64,000 bases of DNA from Larkinella sp051857545 (lineage in GTDB: Bacteria; Bacteroidota; Bacteroidia; Cytophagales; Spirosomataceae): positions 1-64,000 of the forward strand of contig NZ_JBPZHB010000019.1 in NCBI RefSeq assembly GCF_051857545.1, in the 5' to 3' direction. Position numbers and translations under genes: made by a program. The notes beneath the pieces were generated by a model. It was given only the letters and a program-made list of their open reading frames with translations. It was not told the origin of the DNA and searched no databases. Shown one piece after another: positions 34,861 through 44,490 of the stretch (its first letter is position 1; each line of letters starts with the position of its first letter).

Positions 34861-37038
34861 ATGAAACAACTTATTCTTCACCTGAAAACAGGAAACACCC
34901 TATTGGAAGACATACCCGCTCCGCAGGTCCGGCGCGGGCAGGTGCTCATTCAAACGCGCCGGACGCTGGTTTCGCTCGGCACCGAACGCATGCTGGTGGA
35001 ATTTAGCCGGGGCAGCCTGATTTCGAAAGCCCGCCAGCAACCCGACCGGGTGAAGCAGGTGCTGGAGAAAATCCGTACCGATGGCCTGATTCCAACCCTG
35101 GAAACGGTTTTTAACAAACTGGATCAACCGCTCCCGCTCGGCTACTGCAACGTTGGCGAGGTGGTGGCGGTGGGGGAAGGCGTAACCGATTTATCCGTTG
35201 GCGACCGCGTTGCCTCCAATGGCCACCATGCCGAAGTGGTTTGCGTTCCGCGGAATCTGGTGGCGCGCGTACCCGACCGTGTCAGCGACGACGAAGCGGT
35301 TTTTACCGTCATTGGTTCCATCGGTTTGCAGGGCGTCCGGCTGTTGAATCCGACGCTGGGCGAAACCGTGGTGGTCGTTGGCCTGGGGCTGATCGGGTTG
35401 CTTACGGCCGAACTGCTCCGGCTGAACGGATGCCGGGTGATTGGACTGGATGTAGACGAAAAAAAGCTGGAACTGGCCCGCAGCCGGGGCGTAATTGCCC
35501 TGAATCCGGCGGGTGGTACTGATGCCGTGAAAGCCGTTCTGGCGCTCACCCAGGGGGTTGGCGCGGATGGCGTCGTGATCACAGCTTCGGCCAAAAGTGA
35601 CGAACTGATTTCGCAGGCCGCCCGCATGAGCCGCAAACGCGGACGCATTGTGCTTGTTGGTGTCATCGGCCTCAACCTGAGCCGCGCCGAGTTTTACGAG
35701 AAAGAATTGACGTTTCAGGTTTCCTGCTCCTATGGCCCCGGCCGCTACGACGACCTATACGAACAACAGGGGGCCGATTATCCCCTCCCGTTTGTTCGCT
35801 GGACGCAAAACCGCAATTTTCAAACCATCCTGCAACTGCTGGAAACGGGTCAACTGGATGTCACACCGTTGATAACGGAAGTGGTGCCATTCGAAAATTT
35901 TGACCGGATTTACCGCGAAATTTCCCATTCAGCCTCCATTGCGTCGCTGCTGAGTTACCCGGAAAAACGGAATCTGAAACCGGTGGTTCGATTGCGGGAA
36001 AGTCAATACGAAGGCGTTGGAACGGCAGTCGCGGGTCTGATTGGTGCCGGCAATTTCACGAGTGCCGTCCTCTTACCCGCTCTAAAACAAACCGGTGCGA
36101 CCTTGAAAACCATTGCCAGCGCCAACGGACTGAATGGGACATTGCTGGCAAAAAAATACGGTATTGCGCTCAGTACCACCGACTACCGGGAAGTATTGAA
36201 CGATCCGGAAATCAATCTGGTGGTCATCACCACCCGTCACCAGCAGCACGCCCGGATGACTCGCGAGGCTCTGCTGGCGGGCAAACACGTTTTTGTCGAG
36301 AAACCGCTCGCCATCTACGAAGACGAACTGGAGCAACTGGTGGAGGTGGATCAGCAAACCGACAAAACGGTTCTGGTGGGTTTCAACCGCCGGTTTTCGC
36401 CCCACGTGCAGAAAATGAAAGCACTCCTGGGCGGTTCGGCGTCCGGCGATGTTCCAATGAACGTCATAGCCACGATGAACGCGGGTTTTATTCCGGCTAA
36501 CTCCTGGGTACATGACCGGGCCGTGGGCGGAGGACGAATCCCGGGTGAAGCCTGCCATTACGTCGATCTGATCACGTTTCTGACCGGTAGCCGGGTGGTG
36601 GCGGTTTGCATGAATGCGATGGGACGGCAAGCCTCCGAAACGAGCGATTCGGCATCCCTCCTGCTGCGGTACGAAAACGGTTCGACGGGCGTCGTCAACT
36701 ACTTCGCCAATGGCAGCAAAGCCTACGCCAAAGAACGGTTCGAAGTGTATTCGCAGGAACGAACCTTGGTTCTGGATAATTTCCGAACGCTGAAAGGCTA
36801 CGGTTTCAAAGGTTTTTCTGACTTGTCGACCCAACAGGATAAAGGCCACAAAGCACAGTTTCAGCGGCTGGTGGCGCAGGTGCGCACCGGCGGAGAACCG
36901 CTGATTCCTTTCAATGAACTGGTCAACACCACCCGCACGATGCTGGCCGCCCTCCAAAGTTTAAAAACCAGACAGTGGGTGGAAGTCGCCACCGGCGTTA
37001 GCGTGACTCAATCGGCAGAACCGTCTCCTATTCTATGA
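34861..37038 (+). CDS. Bi-domain oxidoreductase (MDR dehydrogenase + GFO/IDH/MocA)
   Basis: 725 residues. Residues 1 to about 355 form a zinc-type medium-chain dehydrogenase (RRTLVSLGTER, LGYCNVGEVVAVG, the NAD-binding VVVGLGLIGLLTAELL). The catalytic zinc Cys/His set appears reduced, as in this family. Residues about 385-700 are a GFO/IDH/MocA dehydrogenase (GLIGAGNFTSAVLLPAL, HVFVEKPLA, EACHYVDLITFL). This fusion is known from exopolysaccharide and exosortase-linked loci and is thought to build an unusual sugar by paired oxidation and reduction. The exact substrate is unknown. It overlaps the heparinase-like gene by ATGA at 37035-37038, so these two enzymes are translationally coupled. Confidence 0.9.
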   Translation: MKQLILHLKTGNTLLEDIPAPQVRRGQVLIQTRRTLVSLGTERMLVEFSRGSLISKARQQPDRVKQVLEKIRTDGLIPTLETVFNKLDQPLPLGYCNVGEVVAVGEGVTDLSVGDRVASNGHHAEVVCVPRNLVARVPDRVSDDEAVFTVIGSIGLQGVRLLNPTLGETVVVVGLGLIGLLTAELLRLNGCRVIGLDVDEKKLELARSRGVIALNPAGGTDAVKAVLALTQGVGADGVVITASAKSDELISQAARMSRKRGRIVLVGVIGLNLSRAEFYEKELTFQVSCSYGPGRYDDLYEQQGADYPLPFVRWTQNRNFQTILQLLETGQLDVTPLITEVVPFENFDRIYREISHSASIASLLSYPEKRNLKPVVRLRESQYEGVGTAVAGLIGAGNFTSAVLLPALKQTGATLKTIASANGLNGTLLAKKYGIALSTTDYREVLNDPEINLVVITTRHQQHARMTREALLAGKHVFVEKPLAIYEDELEQLVEVDQQTDKTVLVGFNRRFSPHVQKMKALLGGSASGDVPMNVIATMNAGFIPANSWVHDRAVGGGRIPGEACHYVDLITFLTGSRVVAVCMNAMGRQASETSDSASLLLRYENGSTGVVNYFANGSKAYAKERFEVYSQERTLVLDNFRTLKGYGFKGFSDLSTQQDKGHKAQFQRLVAQVRTGGEPLIPFNELVNTTRTMLAALQSLKTRQWVEVATGVSVTQSAEPSPIL

Positions 37039-38594
37039 AAAACTGGCGGCTTTATTGGAACACCATCCGGTATTTGCGGACGCGGCAACTGCTGTATCAG
37101 TTGATAAACCGCTTGCGTTCAAAACCGTCATTGACCCTAAAAACCGTTCCGCCCGTTACCAATTTCCTCGCGTTTACAGCCCCCGATAAACCACAGCGTC
37201 TGACTGGACAAACGTTCACATTCCTGAATCAGTCCGTTTCGTTTCCAACGGAGGTCGACTGGAATTATGCAAAAAACGGAAAGCTCTGGCTGTATAACCT
37301 CAATTATTTTGATTTTCTGAATCAACCCGGTCTGGACCTTGAGCAGGGTCTTGGTTTGATCCGGCAGTTTATGCGCCAGTCGGCAGAGTTGAACGGCGGT
37401 TTGGACCCCTACCCGGTTTCGTTGCGTGTCATCAACTGGATACGTTTCCTGTCGCATCATCAACTCCGGTTAGCCGACATCGACATTCATCTCCAGGCCC
37501 AGATTCGGTTGCTGCAAAACCGGCTGGAATACCATCTTTCGGGCAATCATTTGCTGGAAAACGGGTTCGCTTTGCTGCTGGGATCGTTGTATTTTCAGGA
37601 TCGGCGCTTATACCGGAAAGCCATTCACCTCGTCCGGTCGCAACTGACTGAACAGTTGCTACGGGATGGCGGGCATTACGAACGCAGCCCAATGTACCAC
37701 CAGATTATCCTGGACCGGCTGCTCGACACCTGCCAGGCCCTGAAAAAAGACGATTGGCATGCCGATCGCGACGCCGACGGTTTTCTGCTGGAACAGGCCC
37801 GGCGGATGCTGAACTGGCTGGTGACGATCACCTTTTCGAAGGGAACAATCCCGCTGATGAACGATGCCGCCGACGAAATGGCACCCACCACCGCCCAGCT
37901 TCGCGCCAAAGCCGAACGAATCGGGATCAAACCGCAACGCACTAGTTTATCAGACAGCGGCTTTCGCCAATTCCTGACGCCCAAGTATGAAGTCGTAGCC
38001 AACGTTGGCACCATCGGGCCAACTCATCAGCCAGGTCACGCACACGCCGATGCCTTTCATTTTGAGCTTCAGGTGTACGGTCAGCCGGTTCTGGTGGATA
38101 GCGGCACATCCACCTACGAAATCAATGCCCGGCGGCAATGGGAACGCAGCACGGCGGCCCATAATACCGTGCAGGTTTTCGATGCCGATTCGTCGGAAGT
38201 ATGGGGCGGTTTCCGCGTGGGACAACGGGCAACGGTCACGCTCCTGGAAGAAACGCCCACCCTCATCCGGGCGCAACACGATGGGTTTCAGCACCTCGGC
38301 CTCCGTCACGAACGCCAGTGGGTCGTGGCCCCTGATCGATTGACGATCATGGACCGGATCGACGACGGGCCAACCGCCGTGGCCCGCTTTTATCTGGCGC
38401 CGGGAGTTCGCCCGCTGGTGGTGAATCCGAACTGCCTGCGCTTCTCCTGGGGCAACATGGAATGGCAAAATGCGCTCGAAGTCAGCCAGAAAGCCGTTCA
38501 GGTTGCCCGGCAGTTCAACCAGCTTCTGCCGACGCTGGTGATCGAGGTTCAGTTCAAAAAAACAGTACGGACGATAATTACCTGTGTGGAATGA
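37035..38594 (+). CDS. Heparinase II/III-family protein
   Basis: 519 residues. The N-terminal half is an all-helical toroid (NWIRFLSHHQLRLAD, ERSPMYHQIILDRLLDTC). The C-terminal half is the beta-sandwich with GHAHADAFHFELQVYGQPVLVDSGTS-type sequence, the strand-loop that carries the conserved His in heparinase II/III and alginate lyases. There is no signal peptide. In EPS loci this family accompanies the bi-domain oxidoreductase and may act in the cytoplasm on a nascent lipid-linked chain rather than as an extracellular lyase. Position after the oxidoreductase and ATGA coupling to the next transferase support a biosynthetic role. Confidence 0.88.
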   Translation: MKNWRLYWNTIRYLRTRQLLYQLINRLRSKPSLTLKTVPPVTNFLAFTAPDKPQRLTGQTFTFLNQSVSFPTEVDWNYAKNGKLWLYNLNYFDFLNQPGLDLEQGLGLIRQFMRQSAELNGGLDPYPVSLRVINWIRFLSHHQLRLADIDIHLQAQIRLLQNRLEYHLSGNHLLENGFALLLGSLYFQDRRLYRKAIHLVRSQLTEQLLRDGGHYERSPMYHQIILDRLLDTCQALKKDDWHADRDADGFLLEQARRMLNWLVTITFSKGTIPLMNDAADEMAPTTAQLRAKAERIGIKPQRTSLSDSGFRQFLTPKYEVVANVGTIGPTHQPGHAHADAFHFELQVYGQPVLVDSGTSTYEINARRQWERSTAAHNTVQVFDADSSEVWGGFRVGQRATVTLLEETPTLIRAQHDGFQHLGLRHERQWVVAPDRLTIMDRIDDGPTAVARFYLAPGVRPLVVNPNCLRFSWGNMEWQNALEVSQKAVQVARQFNQLLPTLVIEVQFKKTVRTIITCVE

Positions 38595-39838
38595 AAATTG
38601 TCTATTTTTATCAGTACTTCTCAACGCCAAAGGGTTCCTGGGGAACCCGCGTGTACGATTTTGCCAAACAATGGAATGAAAAAGGCCATTCGGTCACCGT
38701 TGTCACCAGTATTTACGCGAAGTCGGATCTGAAGGCCAGCTGCTGGACCGAGGAACAAATTATCGACGGCATCCGGGTCAAAATCCTGAACCTCCGCATC
38801 GACAACAAACAATCACCACTTCGGCGAATCTGGACATTCCTCGCCTTTTCAATCTGGTCGAGCTGGTATGCGCTGACGTTGCCTGCCGACATCGTCGTGG
38901 CGTCTTCCGGCCCCATTACCGTGGGAATTCCCGGTTTAATCGCCCGGTATTTGCGGGGCCGGAAGCTGGTTTTCGAAGCCCGGGATCTGTGGCCCGACAC
39001 GGCCATTCTGATGGGCGCGTTGCCCAATCCGGTTCTCCAGAAACTGGCGTACCGGTTTGAGCGGCTCTGCTACCGGGCCGCGCACCTGATCGTTGCCCTG
39101 TCGCCCGGTATTCAGCAGAACATTGCCCGGCGCTGTGGTTTCAACCACAGTATTTCCATCCCCAACGCGACCAACCTGGATCTTTTCGGCACACCCGTCG
39201 CCGACGTTACGCTACCCGCTTCGTTGTCCGGTAAAAAAGTCGTCATTTACACGGGAAACATCGGCGCCGTCAATAATTCCACCCTGCTGTTCGAAACCGC
39301 CAAAGCCCTGCGCCAGCGAAACGACATCGCGATATTGCTCATTGGCGACGGACAATTGAAACAGGAACTCCTGACAAAACAGCAACAGGACGCCTTACCC
39401 AATTTCTTTATTTATGATTTAATGCCTAAAAATGAATTGGTTGCCTACGTCCAGCAAGCCTGGTTAGCCATTGTTCCCCTCAAACGCGCGCCCCTGCTCG
39501 ACACCTCATCGCCGAACAAGCTGATGGAAGCCCTGGCCGCCGGAACACCGGTCATTCAGACCACCGATGGCTGGATAAAAACCTTTCTGGAAGAACATCA
39601 GTGCGGTTTTACATTCAGTTCGGATGATCCGGCAGCCCTCGCGGCATTGCTCATTTCATTGGCCGACGACCCTTCCTGGCGTCCGGCCATGAGCCTGCGG
39701 GCAGCGGCCGTCGCCCGCAGGCTGTTCGACAAGAACCAGTTAGCGACCGACTATTTAACCGCTTTAACCAATGTCTGTCAATCCAAGCCCCAAGCCACCG
39801 ACCGCCTTACTGACCGGACACACTGGATTTCTGGGTAA
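38591..39838 (+). CDS. GT4 glycosyltransferase (WbuB/WcaI-like)
   Basis: 415 residues from ATG 38591, an ATGA overlap with the previous gene. The longer upstream frame is out of register with any family and rejected. The N-terminal MKIVYFYQYFSTPKGSWGTR is the hallmark of the WbuB/WcaI branch, which transfers L-FucNAc or Fuc derivatives. The C-terminal half has VVIYTGNIGAVNNSTLLFE, PNKLMEALAAGTPVIQTTDG and the GFTFSSDDP loop. The last 68 bases overlap the start of the epimerase gene. Confidence 0.88.
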   Translation: MKIVYFYQYFSTPKGSWGTRVYDFAKQWNEKGHSVTVVTSIYAKSDLKASCWTEEQIIDGIRVKILNLRIDNKQSPLRRIWTFLAFSIWSSWYALTLPADIVVASSGPITVGIPGLIARYLRGRKLVFEARDLWPDTAILMGALPNPVLQKLAYRFERLCYRAAHLIVALSPGIQQNIARRCGFNHSISIPNATNLDLFGTPVADVTLPASLSGKKVVIYTGNIGAVNNSTLLFETAKALRQRNDIAILLIGDGQLKQELLTKQQQDALPNFFIYDLMPKNELVAYVQQAWLAIVPLKRAPLLDTSSPNKLMEALAAGTPVIQTTDGWIKTFLEEHQCGFTFSSDDPAALAALLISLADDPSWRPAMSLRAAAVARRLFDKNQLATDYLTALTNVCQSKPQATDRLTDRTHWISG

Positions 39839-40766
39839 ATATCTGGCCCGAAGTTTGACCGAAACCGGGTATCGGGTTTTAACGTTGGGGCGAACTAAAG
39901 GCGCTATTCGCACCGATCTGGCAACCCAACAACCGGACTTGTCTGGAAATGCCATCAATCTGGTGGTTCACGCGGCCGGGAAAGCCCACAGCCTACCACG
40001 CAGTACGGAAGAATCCCAGGTTTTTTTTCAGGTAAACCGGGATGGCACCCGTCGGTTGCTGCAAGCGCTTGAACTGTTGAAAAAACGGCCCGACGCCTTC
40101 GTTCTCATCAGTACCGTGGCCGTTTATGGGTGCGAAACGGGGGAAAAGATAAGCGAAGAAGTGGCTTTGAGCGGGAAAACACCCTATGCCGAAAGCAAAA
40201 TACAGGCCGAGGCATTGGTGCAAACCTGGTGCGCGCAGCAGGGCGTCCGGTGCTGCATTCTGCGATTGCCCTTGGTTGTCGGTGCCGATGCGCCCGGTAA
40301 TTTAGGAAAAATGGAGCAAGCCATTCGGCGTGGGCGCTACGTCCACATCGGTGCCGGCTCGGCCCGACGGAGTATGGTGCGCGCCGACGATGTGGCCCGA
40401 ATGATTCCGAAAGCCGCCCAGACCGGCGGAATTTATAACCTGACCGACGGCATTCATCCGTCCGTACGGGAATTGGGAGACGCCATGGCCCGGCAAATCG
40501 GCCAACGAACCATACCGACGGTTCCAATCGGTTTTGCCCGGATTTTGGCCCGTCTGGGCGATGGCATCAATGGGGTGATCGGGCGAAAATTTCCCTTCGA
40601 CTCGATTACCTTAGCGAAAATGACGGGCTCCCTCACTTTTTCGGATCAATTGGCCCGGGAAAAACTAGGCTGGCAACCGCGTTCGGTCCTCTCTTTTTTC
40701 GCTCCGGATTCGGACATTGACCGTAACTTTGTCCAACCCGCTGACAAACGGGGACAGACCTATTAA
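39771..40766 (+). CDS. NAD-dependent nucleotide-sugar epimerase/dehydratase
   Basis: 331 residues beginning inside the preceding transferase (68-base overlap). ATG 39771 is the only sensible start because ALLTGHTGFLGKYL, the NAD-binding GxxGxxG, follows at residue 12. SDR features: HAAGKAHSLP, the catalytic STVAVYG then YAESK (Tyr-x-x-x-Lys), and the C-terminal GIYNLTDG strand. It resembles WbpV/WbpK-like enzymes that make UDP-D-QuiNAc or UDP-D-FucNAc by 4-keto reduction. Such enzymes typically sit beside a WbpL-type phosphosugar transferase, as here two genes downstream. A broader 4-epimerase role is the alternative. Confidence 0.82.
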   Translation: MSVNPSPKPPTALLTGHTGFLGKYLARSLTETGYRVLTLGRTKGAIRTDLATQQPDLSGNAINLVVHAAGKAHSLPRSTEESQVFFQVNRDGTRRLLQALELLKKRPDAFVLISTVAVYGCETGEKISEEVALSGKTPYAESKIQAEALVQTWCAQQGVRCCILRLPLVVGADAPGNLGKMEQAIRRGRYVHIGAGSARRSMVRADDVARMIPKAAQTGGIYNLTDGIHPSVRELGDAMARQIGQRTIPTVPIGFARILARLGDGINGVIGRKFPFDSITLAKMTGSLTFSDQLAREKLGWQPRSVLSFFAPDSDIDRNFVQPADKRGQTY

Positions 40767-40775
40767 CCATTTCGT

Positions 40776-41912
40776 ATGAATCAAAAGCGACCACGGGTTT
40801 TACACATCAGCACGGCTCATCCTCCATACGATCCGCGCATTATGTATAAATATTTGCCCGTTTTAGCCGACCATTATGATGTTTTTTGCGCCATTCCCAA
40901 TGCCGATCCGGCCGTTGCGCCGGCGGTACATTTTATCAGGTTGCCTTATTTCAAACGCGTCATCGTGCGTTTTTTGGTTACCTGTCCACTAATCTTCTGG
41001 AAAACGATTTGGCTTCGCCCGGCCCTGATTCACGTCTATTCGCCTGAATTTCTGCCATTTGCCTATCTATATCGCATCCTTGGCACCCGTGTCATTTACG
41101 AGGTTCAGGAGAATTTGCACAAAAAAATCCATTTGAAACGCCACAACCGGGGCTGGTTTCTGAAAGGAGCTTTTGCACTTTTTGACCAGATGGCGTGTCG
41201 AGATTTTTCCCTGATTTTTACGGAGCATGGCTACCTGACGACCTACACCGACCTCGCGAAACCGCACGCCGTGATCTACAATTATCCGCTGTTGTCTTTT
41301 CTGGATACCTACCGACGGCCGTATCGACAGACATCCGATCCGGTCGAGTTTTTTTACATCGGCTGGCTAAGTTTCGAACGGTCGATTGTTACCCTGCTGG
41401 ACGGTTTGGCCCTGGTTAAAACCACGCATCCTCATTTTAAAGTACACTTGTTTGGACATCGTTCTTTCACCGATCAGGACCTGGAGGCCCTTCCGGCTTA
41501 TTCCATTGTGAAAGATAACCTGATTTTTTACGGCTACACTGATCAGGCCAAAGCGTTTGCCCAAGTTTCCAGGGCCGTGGCCGGGCTGGCGCTGTTGAAG
41601 CCGATCGGAGATTATACGGAATCGTATACCACCAAAATGTTTGAATACATGGCCCTTGGCCTACCGGTTATTACCGCTAATTTTCCATTATATCGCCCCG
41701 TGGTCGAAGGCAATCAGTGCGGTTTTTGCATGGATCCATCCGATCCGCAGGCTTTGGCCCTGCACCTGCGGTATCTGATCGATCATCCGCAGGAAGCGGA
41801 AGAAATGGGAAAGCGCGGACGGCGAGCTGCGGAGAAATTCTACAATTGGGCCACTGAACAACCTAAATTACTGAATCTGTACCAGTTAGTTCTTTCACCA
41901 TCTGCCTCATGA
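40776..41912 (+). CDS. GT4 glycosyltransferase
   Basis: 378 residues. It begins MNQKRPRVLHISTAHPPYDPRIMYKY, a start shared by many EPS GT4 enzymes. The C-terminal half has VEFFYIGWLSFERSI, EYMALGLPVITANFPLYR (EX7E-like) and GFCMDPSDPQALA. Nine bases separate it from the epimerase gene and it overlaps the initiating transferase by ATGA at 41909-41912. It probably adds the second sugar, given its coupling to the initiating enzyme. Confidence 0.88.
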   Translation: MNQKRPRVLHISTAHPPYDPRIMYKYLPVLADHYDVFCAIPNADPAVAPAVHFIRLPYFKRVIVRFLVTCPLIFWKTIWLRPALIHVYSPEFLPFAYLYRILGTRVIYEVQENLHKKIHLKRHNRGWFLKGAFALFDQMACRDFSLIFTEHGYLTTYTDLAKPHAVIYNYPLLSFLDTYRRPYRQTSDPVEFFYIGWLSFERSIVTLLDGLALVKTTHPHFKVHLFGHRSFTDQDLEALPAYSIVKDNLIFYGYTDQAKAFAQVSRAVAGLALLKPIGDYTESYTTKMFEYMALGLPVITANFPLYRPVVEGNQCGFCMDPSDPQALALHLRYLIDHPQEAEEMGKRGRRAAEKFYNWATEQPKLLNLYQLVLSPSAS

Positions 41913-42922
41913 ATGGAATTGTTTACGCTGGTGTAGCCCTTTTGTTGTTTGGAGCCGAGGTACTGTACCTTCGTCTGGCCACCCATTACCACATTGTCGA
42001 TACGCCCAACCACCGCAGCTCGCACACCCAACTGACGGTGCGGGGTGGCGGCATCATTTTCTGGCTGGCGGCTTTTCTGGCCTTTGTGGTTACGGATTTC
42101 GCATCGCCGGTCTTTTTTGTGGGCCTGACCCTGGTGGCGCTGGTCAGTTTTCTGGACGACATCTCTTCCATCTCAACCCGCATCCGGCTGCTGATTCAAC
42201 TGATCAGCCTGGGGCTGTTGCTGGAACAAACCGGCCTCTGGTCCGGACTAAGCTGGTGGATGGTGCCAGGGCTCATCCTGGCCTGTGGCGTGTTGAATGC
42301 CTACAATTTTATGGATGGCATCAACGGCATAACGGTTTTTTATAGTGCCATCACCATAGCGACCCTACTGATTATCAACCAGTTTTACCTACCATTCACC
42401 AGGTCGTTGCTGCTTGTATTTTCACTCATCGGGCTCGTCATTTTTGCTTTTTTCAACGCCCGCCGACAGGCTCTGTGTTTTGCGGGGGATGTTGGCAGCG
42501 TGTCGATGGCATTCATCGTGATTTTTTTGCTCGTCAGTTTGATGCGCGAAAGCGGGCAGTTAACGTACGCACTGCTGCTGACGGTTTACGGCATCGACAG
42601 CGTCATGACCATTTTGTACCGTTTATGGCGGGGTGAAAATATCTTTCAGCCCCATAAACTGCATCTTTTTCAGTTACTGGTGCATCAGCTACAATGGCCG
42701 CACCTACGGGTTGCCGGTCTGTATGCTCTGACGCAGGCATTCATCAATGGGTATGTGATCTGGCTCACCCGCCAGGATGCTCAAATGCAATTTTGGGGCG
42801 GTTTTTCCCTGCTGATGGGGTTGACGCTGGCTTACGTTATCATCAAAAACCGGTTGGTAACGACGCGCCATAAACCCGGTCAGGGTCGGGAAAAGTCCCA
42901 GGTTTTTCGGAGACTAAACTGA
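41909..42922 (+). CDS. Polyprenyl-phosphate HexNAc-1-phosphate transferase (WecA/WbpL-type)
   Basis: 337 residues with about ten membrane helices. Hallmarks of the PNPT family: the FLDDISSI Asp-Asp pair, NAYNFMDGINGITVFY and the HKLHLFQLLVH loop (the HxH-type motif near the nucleotide site). It would place a HexNAc-1-P on undecaprenyl phosphate and so start the repeat unit. Together with the neighbouring WbpK/V-like epimerase it suggests that the first sugar is a 6-deoxy-HexNAc such as QuiNAc or FucNAc, by analogy with Pseudomonas O-antigen loci. The last 43 bases overlap the end of the convergent Wzi gene. Confidence 0.9.
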   Translation: MNGIVYAGVALLLFGAEVLYLRLATHYHIVDTPNHRSSHTQLTVRGGGIIFWLAAFLAFVVTDFASPVFFVGLTLVALVSFLDDISSISTRIRLLIQLISLGLLLEQTGLWSGLSWWMVPGLILACGVLNAYNFMDGINGITVFYSAITIATLLIINQFYLPFTRSLLLVFSLIGLVIFAFFNARRQALCFAGDVGSVSMAFIVIFLLVSLMRESGQLTYALLLTVYGIDSVMTILYRLWRGENIFQPHKLHLFQLLVHQLQWPHLRVAGLYALTQAFINGYVIWLTRQDAQMQFWGGFSLLMGLTLAYVIIKNRLVTTRHKPGQGREKSQVFRRLN

Positions 42923-44472
42923 AACCCGGTGCTGTTGGGATATAATGCCCCGTGGTCGAGGGCAACTGACATTCTGGCCTGCATCCCATGCGCGAAAGCT
43001 GGGAAACCCAGCAGCAACAGGGACGAAAACTGCCCGATGGTGGTAGGAAACGGATGCCCGTAGGTGCCCAGATTCTGACTCATCGAGCATTTCAACTGGA
43101 ATAGATACCGCTGCGACCAGTTACCGGACACGCCCAAGTGAAAAACTTTCACCCGGTTGTTGTTGCTAAAAAAGTAATTTTCAACTCTTTGCGCGCGTGG
43201 CAAACCGGAGCGGGTACGATCGGTAGGCGGAATGAACGGCGTGCCGATGGTATGCCCCCCATACGACCAGCCATCGATGTATTGTGAGTGATTGAAGTAA
43301 TTATCCGCACCGCGTTCCCTATCAAGATCTCCGAATTTGGCGCCCCCCTGGCTTTGGGTATGGAGCAACTCCACCAGAACGGTCTGAATCTGAAACCGGT
43401 AGCTCGCCGGGCGATTGTTCTTGAACCGGATGCCGTGCAAACCGTCCGTAATGTTGGTCAGGTAAAACAACGAGCCGTCGTCGTAAATACTCTGGCGGTA
43501 CAATAGCAGGGAAAACCGTTTGGCGTTGATTTCTACCCCGATGTCGAGCGTCCCGAGGTGATTGCCCAGGCGGTTTCCGCGATCGGCTTTGCTGAAGAGT
43601 GTGGTATCGATGTTGTCGCCCCGCGCAGCCAGCGAGGTACCTGTTATTGCATTAAGATAGTTACTAAAACCCGCTGGAAACCGCCCGTTTTTGATCTGGT
43701 TTTCATTCGTAATCACCTCGCTCCTGCCTGCCCACTGCACCTGATGGTTGAAACCAGCGTAGAACCGAACCGGCCAACCCGGCTTTCCCAGCCGACCATA
43801 CAGGGCTTTCTGGTGTAAATAGGAATGCGTGACGGCACCCTGGTTGCCAAACCAGCCGTGGGCATACAGGCCGCGAAAGGAAACCACTCCTTTGGTAATA
43901 CCGATTGGGGTGTATTCTGCCATGGAAAGCTGAATTTTAGGGATCGGCATCGCGTTGCCGGACCAGATGTAAGGCCCCGTTCCCAACGTAGAATCGGCCA
44001 GCCCAATGACTTCTTTCCGGCGCCCCACCAGTAATTCCAACCCCCAGAGCCGCCCTTTCACGTAGGCTTCCGGAATCAGAACGGCCGACTTCCGGCTCGC
44101 ATTTCCCACCACCTCCAGCCCATAGCCCCAGCCAACCAGCTTTCGTTTGTTTTCGATTAAGTTAACCGGCTTGGTAATGTCGCGCAGATAGTTGGCCGAA
44201 ATTCCGCCCCGCAGGGTTCCGAATGGCGAAGTCGTTGGCACGGTTCCGTACTGGTTGGTGCGCAGCCAGAACGGTGTTTGCTGCGCGGTGCTGGCCGAAA
44301 AGGCGGTTTCGGCAAACAAGCAAAGCTCTTTCTTTTCTAAATCCTGACGAAAAATCTCGGCAATAGCTCCACGCGCCGTTGAGTCTACCATTTGCGCCCG
44401 CGCATCGAATGGGAACAGACCGGGCAGCATCAGCAGGAAAGGGATTCGGCAGGCTCTGATGAAGTCGATCAT
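42880..44472 (-). CDS. Capsule-assembly Wzi-family outer-membrane protein
   Basis: 530 residues with an N-terminal signal (ACRIPFLLMLPGLFPFDARAQ). The remainder is an antiparallel beta-barrel pattern of aromatic-rich strands (FWLRTNQYGTVPT, RFYAGFNHQVQWAG, FHLGVSGNWSQRYLFQL), ending in an aromatic-rich strand that closes with FDFSRP-type residues rather than the canonical terminal Phe. Wzi proteins form barrels that bind exported capsular polysaccharide at the outer membrane. The gene is convergent with the initiating transferase gene (43-base coding overlap) and lies just after the PorU-like gene on the same strand (18 bases between them), so it could be co-transcribed with that gene. Confidence 0.85.
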   Translation of the reverse strand: MIDFIRACRIPFLLMLPGLFPFDARAQMVDSTARGAIAEIFRQDLEKKELCLFAETAFSASTAQQTPFWLRTNQYGTVPTTSPFGTLRGGISANYLRDITKPVNLIENKRKLVGWGYGLEVVGNASRKSAVLIPEAYVKGRLWGLELLVGRRKEVIGLADSTLGTGPYIWSGNAMPIPKIQLSMAEYTPIGITKGVVSFRGLYAHGWFGNQGAVTHSYLHQKALYGRLGKPGWPVRFYAGFNHQVQWAGRSEVITNENQIKNGRFPAGFSNYLNAITGTSLAARGDNIDTTLFSKADRGNRLGNHLGTLDIGVEINAKRFSLLLYRQSIYDDGSLFYLTNITDGLHGIRFKNNRPASYRFQIQTVLVELLHTQSQGGAKFGDLDRERGADNYFNHSQYIDGWSYGGHTIGTPFIPPTDRTRSGLPRAQRVENYFFSNNNRVKVFHLGVSGNWSQRYLFQLKCSMSQNLGTYGHPFPTTIGQFSSLLLLGFPAFAHGMQARMSVALDHGALYPNSTGFQFSLRKTWDFSRP

Positions 44473-44490
44473 GGGTTGTTGAGTTAAACA

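Noticed and set aside
36082..36957. 291-codon - strand frame inside the bi-domain oxidoreductase
   Set aside because: Antisense shadow; the + strand frame carries NAD-binding motifs.
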